A stretch of DNA of 11,466 nucleotides from an uncultured Eubacteriales bacterium (GCA_900554485.1 USHO01000034.1:1-11466), one strand, 5' to 3'. Numbered from the stretch's first letter, positions 4,980-11,466 are shown. Numbers and translations: made by a program. Notes: a model not told the origin generated them from the sequence alone.

Positions 4980-5761
4980 TTTTTTGTATAGATATAGGCA
5001 ACAGCAATATAAAATACGCTATTTTCGACGGAAAAGAATTGAAAGCGACTTTCCGCGTTACTTCGCAAAGAAATTCGACGAGCGACGAATACGGCGTTAT
5101 CGTCAGAGATTTATTGAAGTCTGCGGGGATAGAAAAGGAAGACATAAACGGCGTGGTAATGTCGTCGGTTATTCCTTCGCTTAACTATACTATGGAGCAT
5201 ATGTGTCGCGATTACTTGGGTTGTCAGCCCTTAGTCGTAGGACCCGGGGTGAAAACCGGGTTAAACATCAAGGCGGACAATTCACGCGAAGTCGGTGCTG
5301 ATATAATAGTAGACAGCGTAAGCGCGATAAGTCGTTACGGGCTTGGTTCTCCGATTGTCTGCATAGATTTCGGCACTGCCACGACATTCGATATAATATC
5401 ACATAAAGGTGAACTGATCGGGGTTGTTATTGCTCCGGGTATCAAGGGTTCTCTCGATTCGCTTGTCAGCGGAACGGCAAATCTGCCTACTATAGAATTG
5501 GAAAAGCCCCCGTCCGTAATTGCAAAAAATACGATAAATTGTATGCAGGCAGGTATTTTCTACGGCTTTTCGGGGCTTGTTGGGAATATTGTAAATAAAA
5601 TCAAAACAGAACTCGGTCGTGACGATGTTAAAGTTATAGCGACTGGCGGGCTCGGTAAATTTATTTACAACGAGACCGACTGTATAGATATTTTCGATGC
5701 GACGCTTACTCTTAACGGATTGCGAATAATATACGAAATGAATATCGGAAGTAAAAAATGA
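4976..5761 (+). CDS. coaX: Type III pantothenate kinase
   Basis: Phosphorylates pantothenate with ATP, the first step of coenzyme A synthesis. Type III enzymes belong to the ASKHA fold, are not feedback-inhibited by CoA, and usually need a monovalent cation. The start is the ATG at 4976, which overlaps the TGA of the transporter gene. It gives 261 residues beginning MIFCIDIGNSNIKYAIF, close to the normal family length. An in-frame ATG at 4946 would add 10 unrelated residues. Motifs: DIGNSN at 6-11 (phosphate-binding Asp6), PGVKTGL at 90-96, GAD at 107-109, IDFGTATTFD at 130-139 with Asp131, PGIKGSLDSL at 154-163, and ATGGLG at 222-227. One oddity is that the residue after GAD, usually Arg, is Ile here. 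The context with an ECF S component supports uptake followed by trapping of pantothenate. Confidence 0.93.
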   Translation: MIFCIDIGNSNIKYAIFDGKELKATFRVTSQRNSTSDEYGVIVRDLLKSAGIEKEDINGVVMSSVIPSLNYTMEHMCRDYLGCQPLVVGPGVKTGLNIKADNSREVGADIIVDSVSAISRYGLGSPIVCIDFGTATTFDIISHKGELIGVVIAPGIKGSLDSLVSGTANLPTIELEKPPSVIAKNTINCMQAGIFYGFSGLVGNIVNKIKTELGRDDVKVIATGGLGKFIYNETDCIDIFDATLTLNGLRIIYEMNIGSKK

Positions 5762-6804
5762 CCAAAGTTGTAAAAATAGGCGATACTGAGATCGGCGGCG
5801 GAAAGAAAGTCGCCGTGCAGTCCATGTGCAATATAAAAACCTCTAAAGCCGAAGATGTTATCCGTCAGATATGTTCGCTGGAAGAAATCGGTTGCGATAT
5901 TATAAGGGTATCTGTTAAAGACGATGACGACGTGGCTGCGCTTAAAACAATTAAAGACGGCATACATATTCCGCTTGTGGCAGATATTCACTTTAATTAT
6001 CGCTATGCGCTTGCGGCTATTGATGCCGGCGTTGATAAGATACGGATAAACCCGGGGAATATCGGTTCGGAACATAATGTCGCTGAGGTCGCAAAAGCAT
6101 TAAGAGATTCCGGCACTGCCGTCAGGGTCGGTTCTAATTCGGGCAGCGTGGAAAGAGGTTTGCTTGAAAAATACGGTAAAAACGAAATTTCTCTTGCGGA
6201 AAGCGCGCTTAAAAATGTAGCCATACTGGAACGTTACGGGGTTGATAATATAGTTGTTTCGGCAAAGGCGTCTAACGTTCCGTTGACAAAAAAAACATAT
6301 GAGTATCTGAGCCGAAAAACAGATTATCCTTTGCATATCGGCGTGACCGAGGCAGGAACGCTCGGCAGCGGAGTCATAAAGAGTGCAATCGGTATAGGTT
6401 CGTTATTACTTGAGGGAATAGGCGATACGATCAGAGTTTCGCTTACTGCCGATCCGAAAGAAGAAATTTTTACCGCAAAAAAAATACTCAGAAGCGTAGG
6501 GCTTGAAAATGACTATGCGGAAGTTATATCGTGTCCGACGTGCGGAAGAACGGAGTACGACAGCATATCGCTTGCCGAAAGTGTAGAAAAACTGACGGCG
6601 AATGTCAGAAAACCGATAAAAATCGCCGTGATGGGATGTGTGGTAAACGGTCCGGGAGAGGCGAAGGATTGCGATATAGGTATAGCCGGCGGAGGAGGAT
6701 ATTGTGCATTCTTCAAGAAGGGCATAATTTATAAAAAAGTTCCTTTTGCCGACGCTAAAGAAGAATTTATTAAGGAAATAAAGAAACTTGTCGACGCTGA
6801 TTAA
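5758..6804 (+). CDS. ispG: 4-hydroxy-3-methylbut-2-en-1-yl diphosphate synthase (flavodoxin-type)
   Basis: A [4Fe-4S] enzyme that reductively converts MEcPP to HMBPP, the sixth step of the MEP route to isoprenoids. It has 348 residues, normal for the bacterial two-domain form. A TIM-barrel N-terminal part contains VQSMCNIKTS at 20-29, VADIHFNY at 74-81, KIRINPGNIG at 94-103, RVGSNSGS at 123-130 and HIGVTEAG at 193-200. The C-terminal cluster domain has the cluster ligands Cys259 and Cys262 (CPTCGRT) and Cys294 with Glu301 (GCVVNGPGEA). The usual TNTDT segment after VQSM reads CNIKT, a mild deviation. The ATG overlaps the coaX stop (ATGA). In many Bacillota ispG follows dxr and rseP and precedes polC. 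Here the pantothenate genes stand in front instead, while the polC position downstream holds a polymerase-less derivative. Confidence 0.96.
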   Translation: MTKVVKIGDTEIGGGKKVAVQSMCNIKTSKAEDVIRQICSLEEIGCDIIRVSVKDDDDVAALKTIKDGIHIPLVADIHFNYRYALAAIDAGVDKIRINPGNIGSEHNVAEVAKALRDSGTAVRVGSNSGSVERGLLEKYGKNEISLAESALKNVAILERYGVDNIVVSAKASNVPLTKKTYEYLSRKTDYPLHIGVTEAGTLGSGVIKSAIGIGSLLLEGIGDTIRVSLTADPKEEIFTAKKILRSVGLENDYAEVISCPTCGRTEYDSISLAESVEKLTANVRKPIKIAVMGCVVNGPGEAKDCDIGIAGGGGYCAFFKKGIIYKKVPFADAKEEFIKEIKKLVDAD

Positions 6805-8320
6805 CGATATAAGAAATATCGACGAAAGTCTTAAAAACGCAAAAATTAAAGATATTACGGTGCATAGAATCTCCAGAACGGTAGATGCCGAGGTGATAAG
6901 CGATAAGGCCGTATCGGATGATATTCGTCGTGAGGTGGCGGCAACAATAGCGCGGGTTTTACCGGACGGCTTTACGCTTGGATGTGTAAATGTGTCGAAA
7001 ATCCTTGCCGACGGTGAACTTGTGGCAAAATCCGTACTTGAATTTATCGATAAGGAATATAAATCCGCAGCGCATTCGCTTACGCTTTCCGACATTGTAA
7101 CGATAACGGGAGACGGAATATGCAGGTATACGATTAAGGTTCATGACGATGCGTATGAATATTTTATAAATAACCGTATCACGGATGCGATCGATTTATA
7201 CCTGGCGGATATATATTGCGGTAAATTTATAGGGGACGTGCAGACCAAAGGTAAAGCCGAGATAGACACCGATATTCTGAAAGTCAATACGGATGCATCG
7301 GACTTTTCTGCCGTTAAATTGCGTACTTATACCGTTGCGGATCCTGTAAAACTGTGGGGCGAAGACGTCGATTCCACGGCGGTTTATATGGCGGATGCCG
7401 ATGTGGTTTCAGGCGAGGTTACTTTCGCCGGCACGGTTACGTCCATAATGCAGAAAGAAACCAAAAACGGGAAACCTTTTTACATTTATGAATTTACCGA
7501 CACGACGGCTAAGATTCAGGGTAAAGTATTTTTAACTAAAGAAAAAGAGAAAAAAATCGAAAAAATCAATGTCGGAACGCAGATATTGACGAGGGGCGAA
7601 TTATCGACATTTAACGGTAATCCAAGTTATATTATCAGAGATTTGTCTTTTTGTATTTTCCCCGCGAACTTCAAACCGGTTGAGCGGGAAGGGCGACCTG
7701 TTCCGGGCGAATATACTTTAGTGTTTCCGTCGTCAATCGACGATTTAAGTCAAAGTAATCTATTCGATGTCGAAAAGCCTGTCGAGCCGTGTCTTATCGG
7801 CAGAAATTTTGTCGTCGTAGATATTGAAACCACAGGGCTCAGTTATATAAGCGGAGATAAAATAACCGAAATAGGAGCGGTAAGGATAAAAGACGGAAAA
7901 ATAATCGATAAATTTCAGACACTTATAAATCCGGAACAGGAAATAAGCGAGGAAATAACTTCGCTTACCGGAATAAACGACGAAATGGTTAAAGATGCTC
8001 CGACGTTTGATAAAGTGATATCTGATTTTTATAAATATTGCGACGGATATACAATCGTTGCTCATAATATCGAATTCGATTATAAGTTCATAAAATTTCT
8101 CGCATCGAAAGCAGGGTATATATTCAAAAATAAAGGTATAGATACTTATGCGTTATCCAAAGAAACCCTGCCGAGACTGAAAAACCATAAACTCAATACC
8201 GTATGCGGATATTTCGGAATCGAATTTTTGCATCATCGCGCGCTGTCTGATGCTCACGCCACGGCAAAAATGTTGTTAAAACTTGCCGAAGTGAGAAAAA
8301 ATTTGCCTGACGGAGAATAA
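6788..8320 (+). CDS. Polymerase-less PolC: PolC N-terminal and OB domains joined to a DEDDh 3'-5' exonuclease
   Basis: Matches DNA polymerase III PolC only over its N-terminal third. IKDITVHRIS (20-29) resembles the PolC N-terminal region. An OB fold lies at about 208-290, with VTFAGTVTSI, then KNGKPFYIYEFTDTTAKIQGKVF. A proofreading exonuclease at about 340-503 keeps all five DEDDh residues: D345 and E347 in VVDIETTGLS, D431 in AHNIEFDYKFI, H483 and D488 in HHRALSDAH. The PHP half that normally separates OB fold and exonuclease is replaced by a linker of about 40 residues. Everything after the exonuclease (PHP remainder, palm, fingers, beta-binding) is missing: the protein ends at 510 residues against about 1430 for PolC. 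The stop is followed by a promoter, a leader and intact rimP, so no broken remnant is present. The start is a TTG at 6788 that overlaps ispG by 17 bases, with AAGGA at 6772-6776. It is probably a stand-alone editing or repair exonuclease. Confidence 0.9.
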   Translation: MSTLINDIRNIDESLKNAKIKDITVHRISRTVDAEVISDKAVSDDIRREVAATIARVLPDGFTLGCVNVSKILADGELVAKSVLEFIDKEYKSAAHSLTLSDIVTITGDGICRYTIKVHDDAYEYFINNRITDAIDLYLADIYCGKFIGDVQTKGKAEIDTDILKVNTDASDFSAVKLRTYTVADPVKLWGEDVDSTAVYMADADVVSGEVTFAGTVTSIMQKETKNGKPFYIYEFTDTTAKIQGKVFLTKEKEKKIEKINVGTQILTRGELSTFNGNPSYIIRDLSFCIFPANFKPVEREGRPVPGEYTLVFPSSIDDLSQSNLFDVEKPVEPCLIGRNFVVVDIETTGLSYISGDKITEIGAVRIKDGKIIDKFQTLINPEQEISEEITSLTGINDEMVKDAPTFDKVISDFYKYCDGYTIVAHNIEFDYKFIKFLASKAGYIFKNKGIDTYALSKETLPRLKNHKLNTVCGYFGIEFLHHRALSDAHATAKMLLKLAEVRKNLPDGE

Positions 8321-8325
8321 AATGC

Positions 8326-8354
8326 TTGCATATAATTTGAAAATATGGTATCAT
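8326..8354 (+). promoter_or_regulatory. Extended -10 promoter for the rimP-nusA-infB operon
   Basis: TTGCAT at 8326-8331 is followed after 17 bases by TATCAT at 8349-8354, with TGG immediately before the -10 (extended -10). Transcription would start near 8361, leaving a leader of about 64 bases that contains the terminator-like hairpin at 8381-8411. Confidence 0.55.
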
Positions 8355-8380
8355 ATAGATGCTTAATAGTTATTACTTGA

Positions 8381-8411
8381 TTTGAGAGTGGCTGGCCACT
8401 CTCAAATTTTT
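8381..8411 (+). terminator. Leader terminator hairpin before rimP, candidate NusA attenuator
   Basis: A perfect 12-base stem TTTGAGAGTGGC / GCCACTCTCAAA (8381-8392, 8395-8406) is followed by five T residues (8407-8411). It ends two bases before the GAGGAGGAG ribosome binding site of rimP. It can end transcripts of the upstream operon. Because a promoter lies between that operon and the hairpin, it should also attenuate the rimP operon's own transcripts. In Bacillus subtilis a NusA-dependent leader terminator upstream of rimP-nusA gives NusA autoregulation. The same logic is inferred here. Confidence 0.8.
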
Positions 8412-8424
8412 ATGAGGAGGAGTC

Positions 8425-8886
8425 ATGAAGTTTAAGGACGCATCCGAAATACGCGAATTTTTGTTGCCTTACGCAGAAGAAAACGGCGTAGAATTGGTCG
8501 ATGTTGAGACTAAAATATCCAAAGCCCCGTCTCTCACCGTATATGTCGATACCGAAGACGGCGTGGATTTGGATACTCTTGAGAAGTTTCATAATGTAAT
8601 AGACCCCGTCCTTGACGAATACGATCCGTCCTACGGCGCATCGTACACGTTGAACGTTTCCAGTCCGGGGCTTGACAGACCCTTCAAAACGGACAGAGAT
8701 TTTGAAAAACATATGGGTGAGGAAGTCGAGGTAAAACTTTTTGCGCCGATGCGGGGTAAAAAATATTTTGAATGCGAACTTTCCGGCTATGACGGTAAAA
8801 ATGTGATTTTGATGATTGACGGAATAAAGCAAACTGTTCCGATGACCAAAATCGCTAAAATAAATTCTTTAATAAAATTCGATTAA
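8425..8886 (+). CDS. rimP: Ribosome maturation factor RimP
   Basis: Assists assembly of the 30S subunit head in the cytoplasm. The 153-residue length is typical. The N-terminal alpha/beta domain contains EENGVELVDVETK at 18-30 and LTVYVDTEDGVDLDTLEKF at 37-55. The family signature LNVSSPGLDRPFKTDRDF spans 76-93. A C-terminal SH3-like barrel follows, with GEEVEVKLF at 98-106 and KYFECELSGYDG at 113-124. The ATG follows a very strong GAGGAGGAG site. It is the first gene of the canonical rimP-nusA-ylxR-ylxQ-infB operon. Confidence 0.96.
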   Translation: MKFKDASEIREFLLPYAEENGVELVDVETKISKAPSLTVYVDTEDGVDLDTLEKFHNVIDPVLDEYDPSYGASYTLNVSSPGLDRPFKTDRDFEKHMGEEVEVKLFAPMRGKKYFECELSGYDGKNVILMIDGIKQTVPMTKIAKINSLIKFD

Positions 8887-8892
8887 AAATCA

Positions 8893-8907
8893 CGCGTTGT
8901 AAACGCG
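8893..8907 (+). repeat. Small hairpin between rimP and nusA
   Basis: CGCGTT (8893-8898) and AACGCG (8902-8907) form a 6-base stem with a 3-base loop, 13 bases before the AAAAAGGAG site of nusA. It has no T run, so it is not a terminator. A processing or stability role is possible. Confidence 0.35.
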
Positions 8908-8932
8908 CCTTGATACAAAAAGGAGAATATCA

Positions 8933-10054
8933 ATGATCAACAAAGATTTCTTTCAGGCGATAGAAGATTTAGAAACCGAAAAGGGTATAAAACCGGAAGT
9001 GTTGATAGAAACGCTTGAAAATGCTCTTGTTTTTGCGTATAAAAAGCATACCGGCGATTCCGGAGATGTAAAACTCGATATAAATCCCGAAAAGAAGACC
9101 GTAAAGTTCTTCGCCGTAAAAACAGTCGTCGAAGAAGTTGTCGATCCGGAAAAGGAAATATCGCTTGACGATGCAAGGCTTATTAAAAAAACTTATAAGC
9201 CCGGCGATGAGATTAAGGTCGAGTTCGTTCCGAAAGAATTCGGGCGTATAGCGGCGCAGACTGCCAAACAGGTCGTTCTGCAAAAACTTCGCGAAACCGA
9301 AAGAGATATGACGCTTGCCGAATTTGAGGATAAAGAAAACGAGGCTAAAGTTTGCACCATAAGGCGTGTTGAGGATAAAAACGTTTATGTCGAGATCGGT
9401 GCTGGCGAAATTGAGGCGGTTATGCTCCCTCAGGATCAGGTTCCTACCGAAACTTATAAAGTAAACGATAAACTCATGGTTTATGTCAAAAAGGTAAGAA
9501 CAACCGGCAGAAATGCGCAGATACTCGTATCCAGAACATCTACGGGGCTTGTTAAAAAACTTTTTGAAAATGTAGTTCCCGAAATCGAATCCGGAATAGT
9601 CGAAGTTAAAGGGATTTCTCGCGAACCCGGACAAAGAACCAAAATCGCCATTTACAGTAACGACCCGAACATCGATGCGGTAGGCGCATGCGTCGGTAAC
9701 AAGGGGGCTCGCGTAAATGAAGTCGTACGCGAACTCAACGGTGAAAAAATAGATATTATCGCATGGAGCGAGGATCCGCTGGAATATATTGCAAAAGCAT
9801 TGTCTCCGGCAAAAGTGCTTAAAGTCAGTGCGAATGAGGGCGAAAAGGCGGCGAGAGTCGTCGTCCCCGACGACAAGTTGTCTCTTGCAATCGGTAAAGA
9901 CGGACAGAATGCTCGTCTGGCGGCAAGACTTACCGGATGGAAAATTGACGTCAGGAGTGAAAGTAAAGCCGCAAAAGAGGATGCTTTGCTTGCCGCAAAC
10001 GACAATAACGGGGACGATAGCACCGTTGAAGAATCGTTTGACGAGAATTTATAA
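8933..10054 (+). CDS. nusA: Transcription termination/antitermination protein NusA
   Basis: Binds RNA polymerase and nascent RNA, promoting pausing and intrinsic termination and taking part in antitermination of rRNA operons. The 373 residues match the short Firmicutes form without C-terminal acidic repeats. Domains in order: the polymerase-binding N-terminal domain (about 1-130, with ETLENALVFAYKKHTG at 26-41), the S1 domain (about 136-200), KH1 with GACVGNKGARV at 251-261, and KH2 with LAIGKDGQNARLAARLTGW at 318-336. The tail after residue 345 is short, acidic and Asn/Asp-rich. The ATG is preceded by AAAAAGGAG. The gene follows rimP after 46 bases. A leader terminator ahead of rimP could let NusA limit its own synthesis. 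Confidence 0.97.
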   Translation: MINKDFFQAIEDLETEKGIKPEVLIETLENALVFAYKKHTGDSGDVKLDINPEKKTVKFFAVKTVVEEVVDPEKEISLDDARLIKKTYKPGDEIKVEFVPKEFGRIAAQTAKQVVLQKLRETERDMTLAEFEDKENEAKVCTIRRVEDKNVYVEIGAGEIEAVMLPQDQVPTETYKVNDKLMVYVKKVRTTGRNAQILVSRTSTGLVKKLFENVVPEIESGIVEVKGISREPGQRTKIAIYSNDPNIDAVGACVGNKGARVNEVVRELNGEKIDIIAWSEDPLEYIAKALSPAKVLKVSANEGEKAARVVVPDDKLSLAIGKDGQNARLAARLTGWKIDVRSESKAAKEDALLAANDNNGDDSTVEESFDENL

Positions 10055-10067
10055 ATAAACATTATTT

Positions 10068-10097
10068 TTTGCACTGCGAATTTTTGCCGCAGGCAAA
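10068..10097 (+). repeat. Imperfect hairpin between nusA and ylxR
   Basis: TTTGC (10068-10072), a bulged A, and CTGCG (10074-10078) pair with CGCAG (10088-10092) and GCAAA (10093-10097) around a 9-base loop. It is preceded by a T-rich stretch rather than followed by one, so it is unlikely to terminate plus-strand transcripts. It occupies most of the 52-base gap and sits directly in front of the ylxR start, which has only a weak ribosome binding site. It may therefore modulate ylxR translation or RNA processing. Confidence 0.4.
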
Positions 10098-10106
10098 GTC
10101 GGGTAT

Positions 10107-10382
10107 ATGGCAGAAAAGAATATTCCTATAAGAACCTGCGTTTGTTGCAGGAAAGAATTTCCCAAAAGAGAATTGTTGCGGATAACTCGCGATAAAGGCG
10201 GGAATATATTTTACGATGCGAGCGGGAAATCCGACGGTCGTGGAGCTTATGTGTGTAAAAGCGAGTCGTGTATAAATAGACTGACAGAGAAAAAAATGAT
10301 CGGAAGATTGTTTTCACAGAATGTTTCACAGGATGTTTACGACGAATTACGGAGGGAACTTCTTGGACGCGAAAAAAACTAA
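10107..10382 (+). CDS. ylxR: YlxR-family nucleic-acid-binding protein
   Basis: A small basic protein of the YlxR/DUF448 family, encoded between nusA and infB in most Bacillota. Its role is not settled; RNA or nucleoid binding and regulatory effects have been reported. The 91 residues show both family signatures: RTCVCCRKEFPKREL at 9-23 (usually RTCVGCR) and GRGAYVCKSESCI at 44-56. The Cys set C11, C14, C50 and C55 could bind a metal. The Gly-to-Cys change at residue 13 adds an extra cysteine. The ATG has only a weak upstream purine stretch, so translation may depend on nusA read-through. The gene overlaps the ylxQ start by 20 bases. Confidence 0.93.
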   Translation: MAEKNIPIRTCVCCRKEFPKRELLRITRDKGGNIFYDASGKSDGRGAYVCKSESCINRLTEKKMIGRLFSQNVSQDVYDELRRELLGREKN

Positions 10383-10701
10383 GGTATTCACATACATCGG
10401 ATTCGCAAAAAAGAGCGGAAATCTGCGTGTCGGTGCGAATTCTATTGAGACTTTAAGAAAACGGGTGTATCTGGTGATGTTATGTCGTACGGCAAGCGAT
10501 AATGCGCGGGCGACGGCAGAGAAGTTTTCAAGAACATTCGGGTGTCCGCTTTATGACAGCGGTGAATATACGCTTGAAGAATTGACGCTTAAAGAAGATT
10601 GCAAGACTGCGGCGATTACCGACGCAAAACTTGCCGAGGCTATTATTGCTGTAGCGCCTGCATACGGGCTAAAACTTTTATCGGGAGACAGGAAAGGGTA
10701 A
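10363..10701 (+). CDS. ylxQ: L7Ae/L30e-family ribosomal-like protein YlxQ
   Basis: A small RNA-binding protein of the L7Ae/L30e/Gadd45 fold, expected to recognise kink-turn RNA and found in nusA-infB operons of Bacillota. The start is taken as the TTG at 10363, which lies 6 bases after an excellent GGAGGG site (10351-10356) and gives 112 residues beginning with DAKKTKVFTYIGFAKKSGNL. An in-frame ATG at 10321 lacks a ribosome binding site and would add 14 non-family residues. Motifs: GFAKKSGNLRVGANS at 13-27, then YLVMLCRTASDNARATAEKF at 36-55 (the usual LVIIA.DAS.NT region), and AITDAKLAEAI at 84-94. It overlaps ylxR by 20 bases and is followed by infB after one base, so the three are translationally coupled. 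Confidence 0.93.
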   Translation: MDAKKTKVFTYIGFAKKSGNLRVGANSIETLRKRVYLVMLCRTASDNARATAEKFSRTFGCPLYDSGEYTLEELTLKEDCKTAAITDAKLAEAIIAVAPAYGLKLLSGDRKG

Positions 10702-10702
10702 T

Positions 10703-11466
10703 ATGGAAGAAAAGAAAGAAGACATCTTAAAAAATCTTAAAAGAATCAATTCGCTCGGCGGTGCGCTTGCCGATCTCAAATCTAAGGTTGATACGCTTAA
10801 AGCCGATATTTCTGCTATAAATAAAAAGGCTAATGCCAAGGAACGTCAGATCAAAGTCGACAGGGAGAACGAGGAGAGAATAAGACTCGAGAAACTTCAC
10901 GCCGAAGAAAAGATTGCCGATGAGGTAAAGAACGGCGAGGCAGATCATCCTGTTCGGGCAGAAGATGTTGTAGCCGAACCTGTGGATAATACCGTGGTTT
11001 CCGAAAAGGTTGATGTGTATGTCGATGTTGAAGAACAACCGACGGTTGAAATAAGTGAAAAGGCGACTGTTGCAGAAGAAAAACAACCCGAATCTAAGGA
11101 TGAAAAACAGACGGAAGAAAAGCCTGTCGAAAAATCAGCCGATAAAACCGTGGAAAAGCCCGTTCAAGAAAAACCTGTCGATCCGGCTGAGGCTGCAAGA
11201 TTAGAAAAAGAAAAACGATTAAAAGCGGTAGAAGAAGCTCAGGCAAGAGCATTGGCTGAGGCTCGTGCAAAAATTCTCGAACAGAAGAGAAAAGAGGCGA
11301 TTGCGAGAGGCGAAGACCCTAATCTTGTGAAATTGCCTAGTCAACAACCTCGCGTTTACGAACCTAAAAACGATCGTAAACCTCTTTCGCGTGACGGCAG
11401 ACCCGTTCGCCGGGAGTACGTACCTGCGGATTCTCGCAGACCTGCAGGCCCGAGACCGGTCGGTGC
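10703..11466 (+). CDS. infB: Translation initiation factor IF-2, N-terminal extension (partial)
   Basis: The frame is open from the ATG at 10703 to the window end (254 codons plus 2 bases) with no stop. IF-2 brings fMet-tRNA to the 30S subunit and promotes subunit joining. The GTPase domain lies beyond the window, so the assignment rests on position (one base after ylxQ, GGAAAGGG ribosome binding site) and on composition. The visible part is the low-complexity extension typical of IF-2: a probable coiled coil at about 5-75, acidic Val/Glu/Pro-rich spacers with EKPVEKSADKTVEKPVQEKP near 139-158, an Ala/Glu/Lys helix at about 161-203, then an Arg/Pro-rich basic stretch to 254. The usual IF2_N start (a RVYELAK-like helix) is not seen in these residues, although KLPSQQPRVYEPK at 210-222 is in view. 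It could in principle be an unrelated protein. Confidence 0.78.
   Translation, partial: MEEKKEDILKNLKRINSLGGALADLKSKVDTLKADISAINKKANAKERQIKVDRENEERIRLEKLHAEEKIADEVKNGEADHPVRAEDVVAEPVDNTVVSEKVDVYVDVEEQPTVEISEKATVAEEKQPESKDEKQTEEKPVEKSADKTVEKPVQEKPVDPAEAARLEKEKRLKAVEEAQARALAEARAKILEQKRKEAIARGEDPNLVKLPSQQPRVYEPKNDRKPLSRDGRPVRREYVPADSRRPAGPRPVG

Noticed and set aside
6406..7095. 229-codon minus-strand open frame across ispG and the polC derivative
   Set aside because: It is the antisense of the conserved IspG cluster region and PolC N-terminal domain. Its Ser/Ile/Phe-rich product is typical of a shadow frame.
8321..8424. Remnant of the missing PolC polymerase domains after the exonuclease
   Set aside because: Only 104 bases separate the stop from rimP. 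They are accounted for by a promoter, a hairpin and a ribosome binding site, with no coding remnant.
8969..9634. 221-codon minus-strand open frame inside nusA
   Set aside because: It lies wholly antisense to the S1 region of NusA, with no ribosome binding site and Phe/Tyr/Asn-rich composition.

Overview
The window looks like a chromosomal segment of a low-to-mid GC member of the Bacillota, most likely class Clostridia. The signs are strong GAGGAG-type ribosome binding sites, occasional TTG starts, sigma-A-like promoters, a 373-residue NusA without extra C-terminal repeats, and the gene order rimP-nusA-ylxR-ylxQ-infB, which is the standard Firmicutes order. An uncultured gut lineage is a reasonable guess, but nothing in the window proves it. 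Gene density is high. No rRNA, tRNA, insertion sequence, CRISPR array or phage gene was seen.

Region 1 (1-1334): a divergent pair. On the minus strand is the start of a Cys-rich protein that enters a collagen-like Gly-X-Y stretch and runs off the left edge. On the plus strand is a family 2 glycosyltransferase with a TPR-like tail. This suggests a surface collagen-like protein with its own glycosyltransferase. Region 2 (1354-3943): a promoter, a YitT-family membrane protein, KDPG aldolase and KDG kinase (the last two coupled by an ATGA overlap), closed by a strong terminator. It forms the lower part of hexuronate/KDG breakdown. Region 3 (3955-4294): a minus-strand gene for a 69-residue protein with 13 cysteines and two similar halves, with a clear promoter and a hairpin at the predicted 5' end of its mRNA.

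Region 4 (4266-8320): one promoter drives an ECF-transporter S component (probably for pantothenate), type III pantothenate kinase, IspG of the MEP isoprenoid pathway, and a striking shortened PolC. All four genes overlap end to start. The PolC derivative keeps the N-terminal domains, the OB fold and an intact DEDDh proofreading exonuclease. It lacks the PHP domain and the entire polymerase, and sits where Firmicutes usually carry full-length polC.

Region 5 (8326-11466): an extended -10 promoter, then a leader terminator hairpin just before the rimP ribosome binding site (a candidate NusA attenuator), then rimP, nusA, ylxR, ylxQ and the first 254 codons of infB. These genes serve 30S maturation, transcription elongation/termination and translation initiation. 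The infB start has a coiled-coil and charged disordered extension in place of the usual IF2_N start.

The observations most worth following are the polymerase-less PolC, the Cys-rich collagen/glycosyltransferase pair, the duplicated Cys-rich mini-protein, and the similar 5'-terminal hairpins in front of the two Cys-rich genes.
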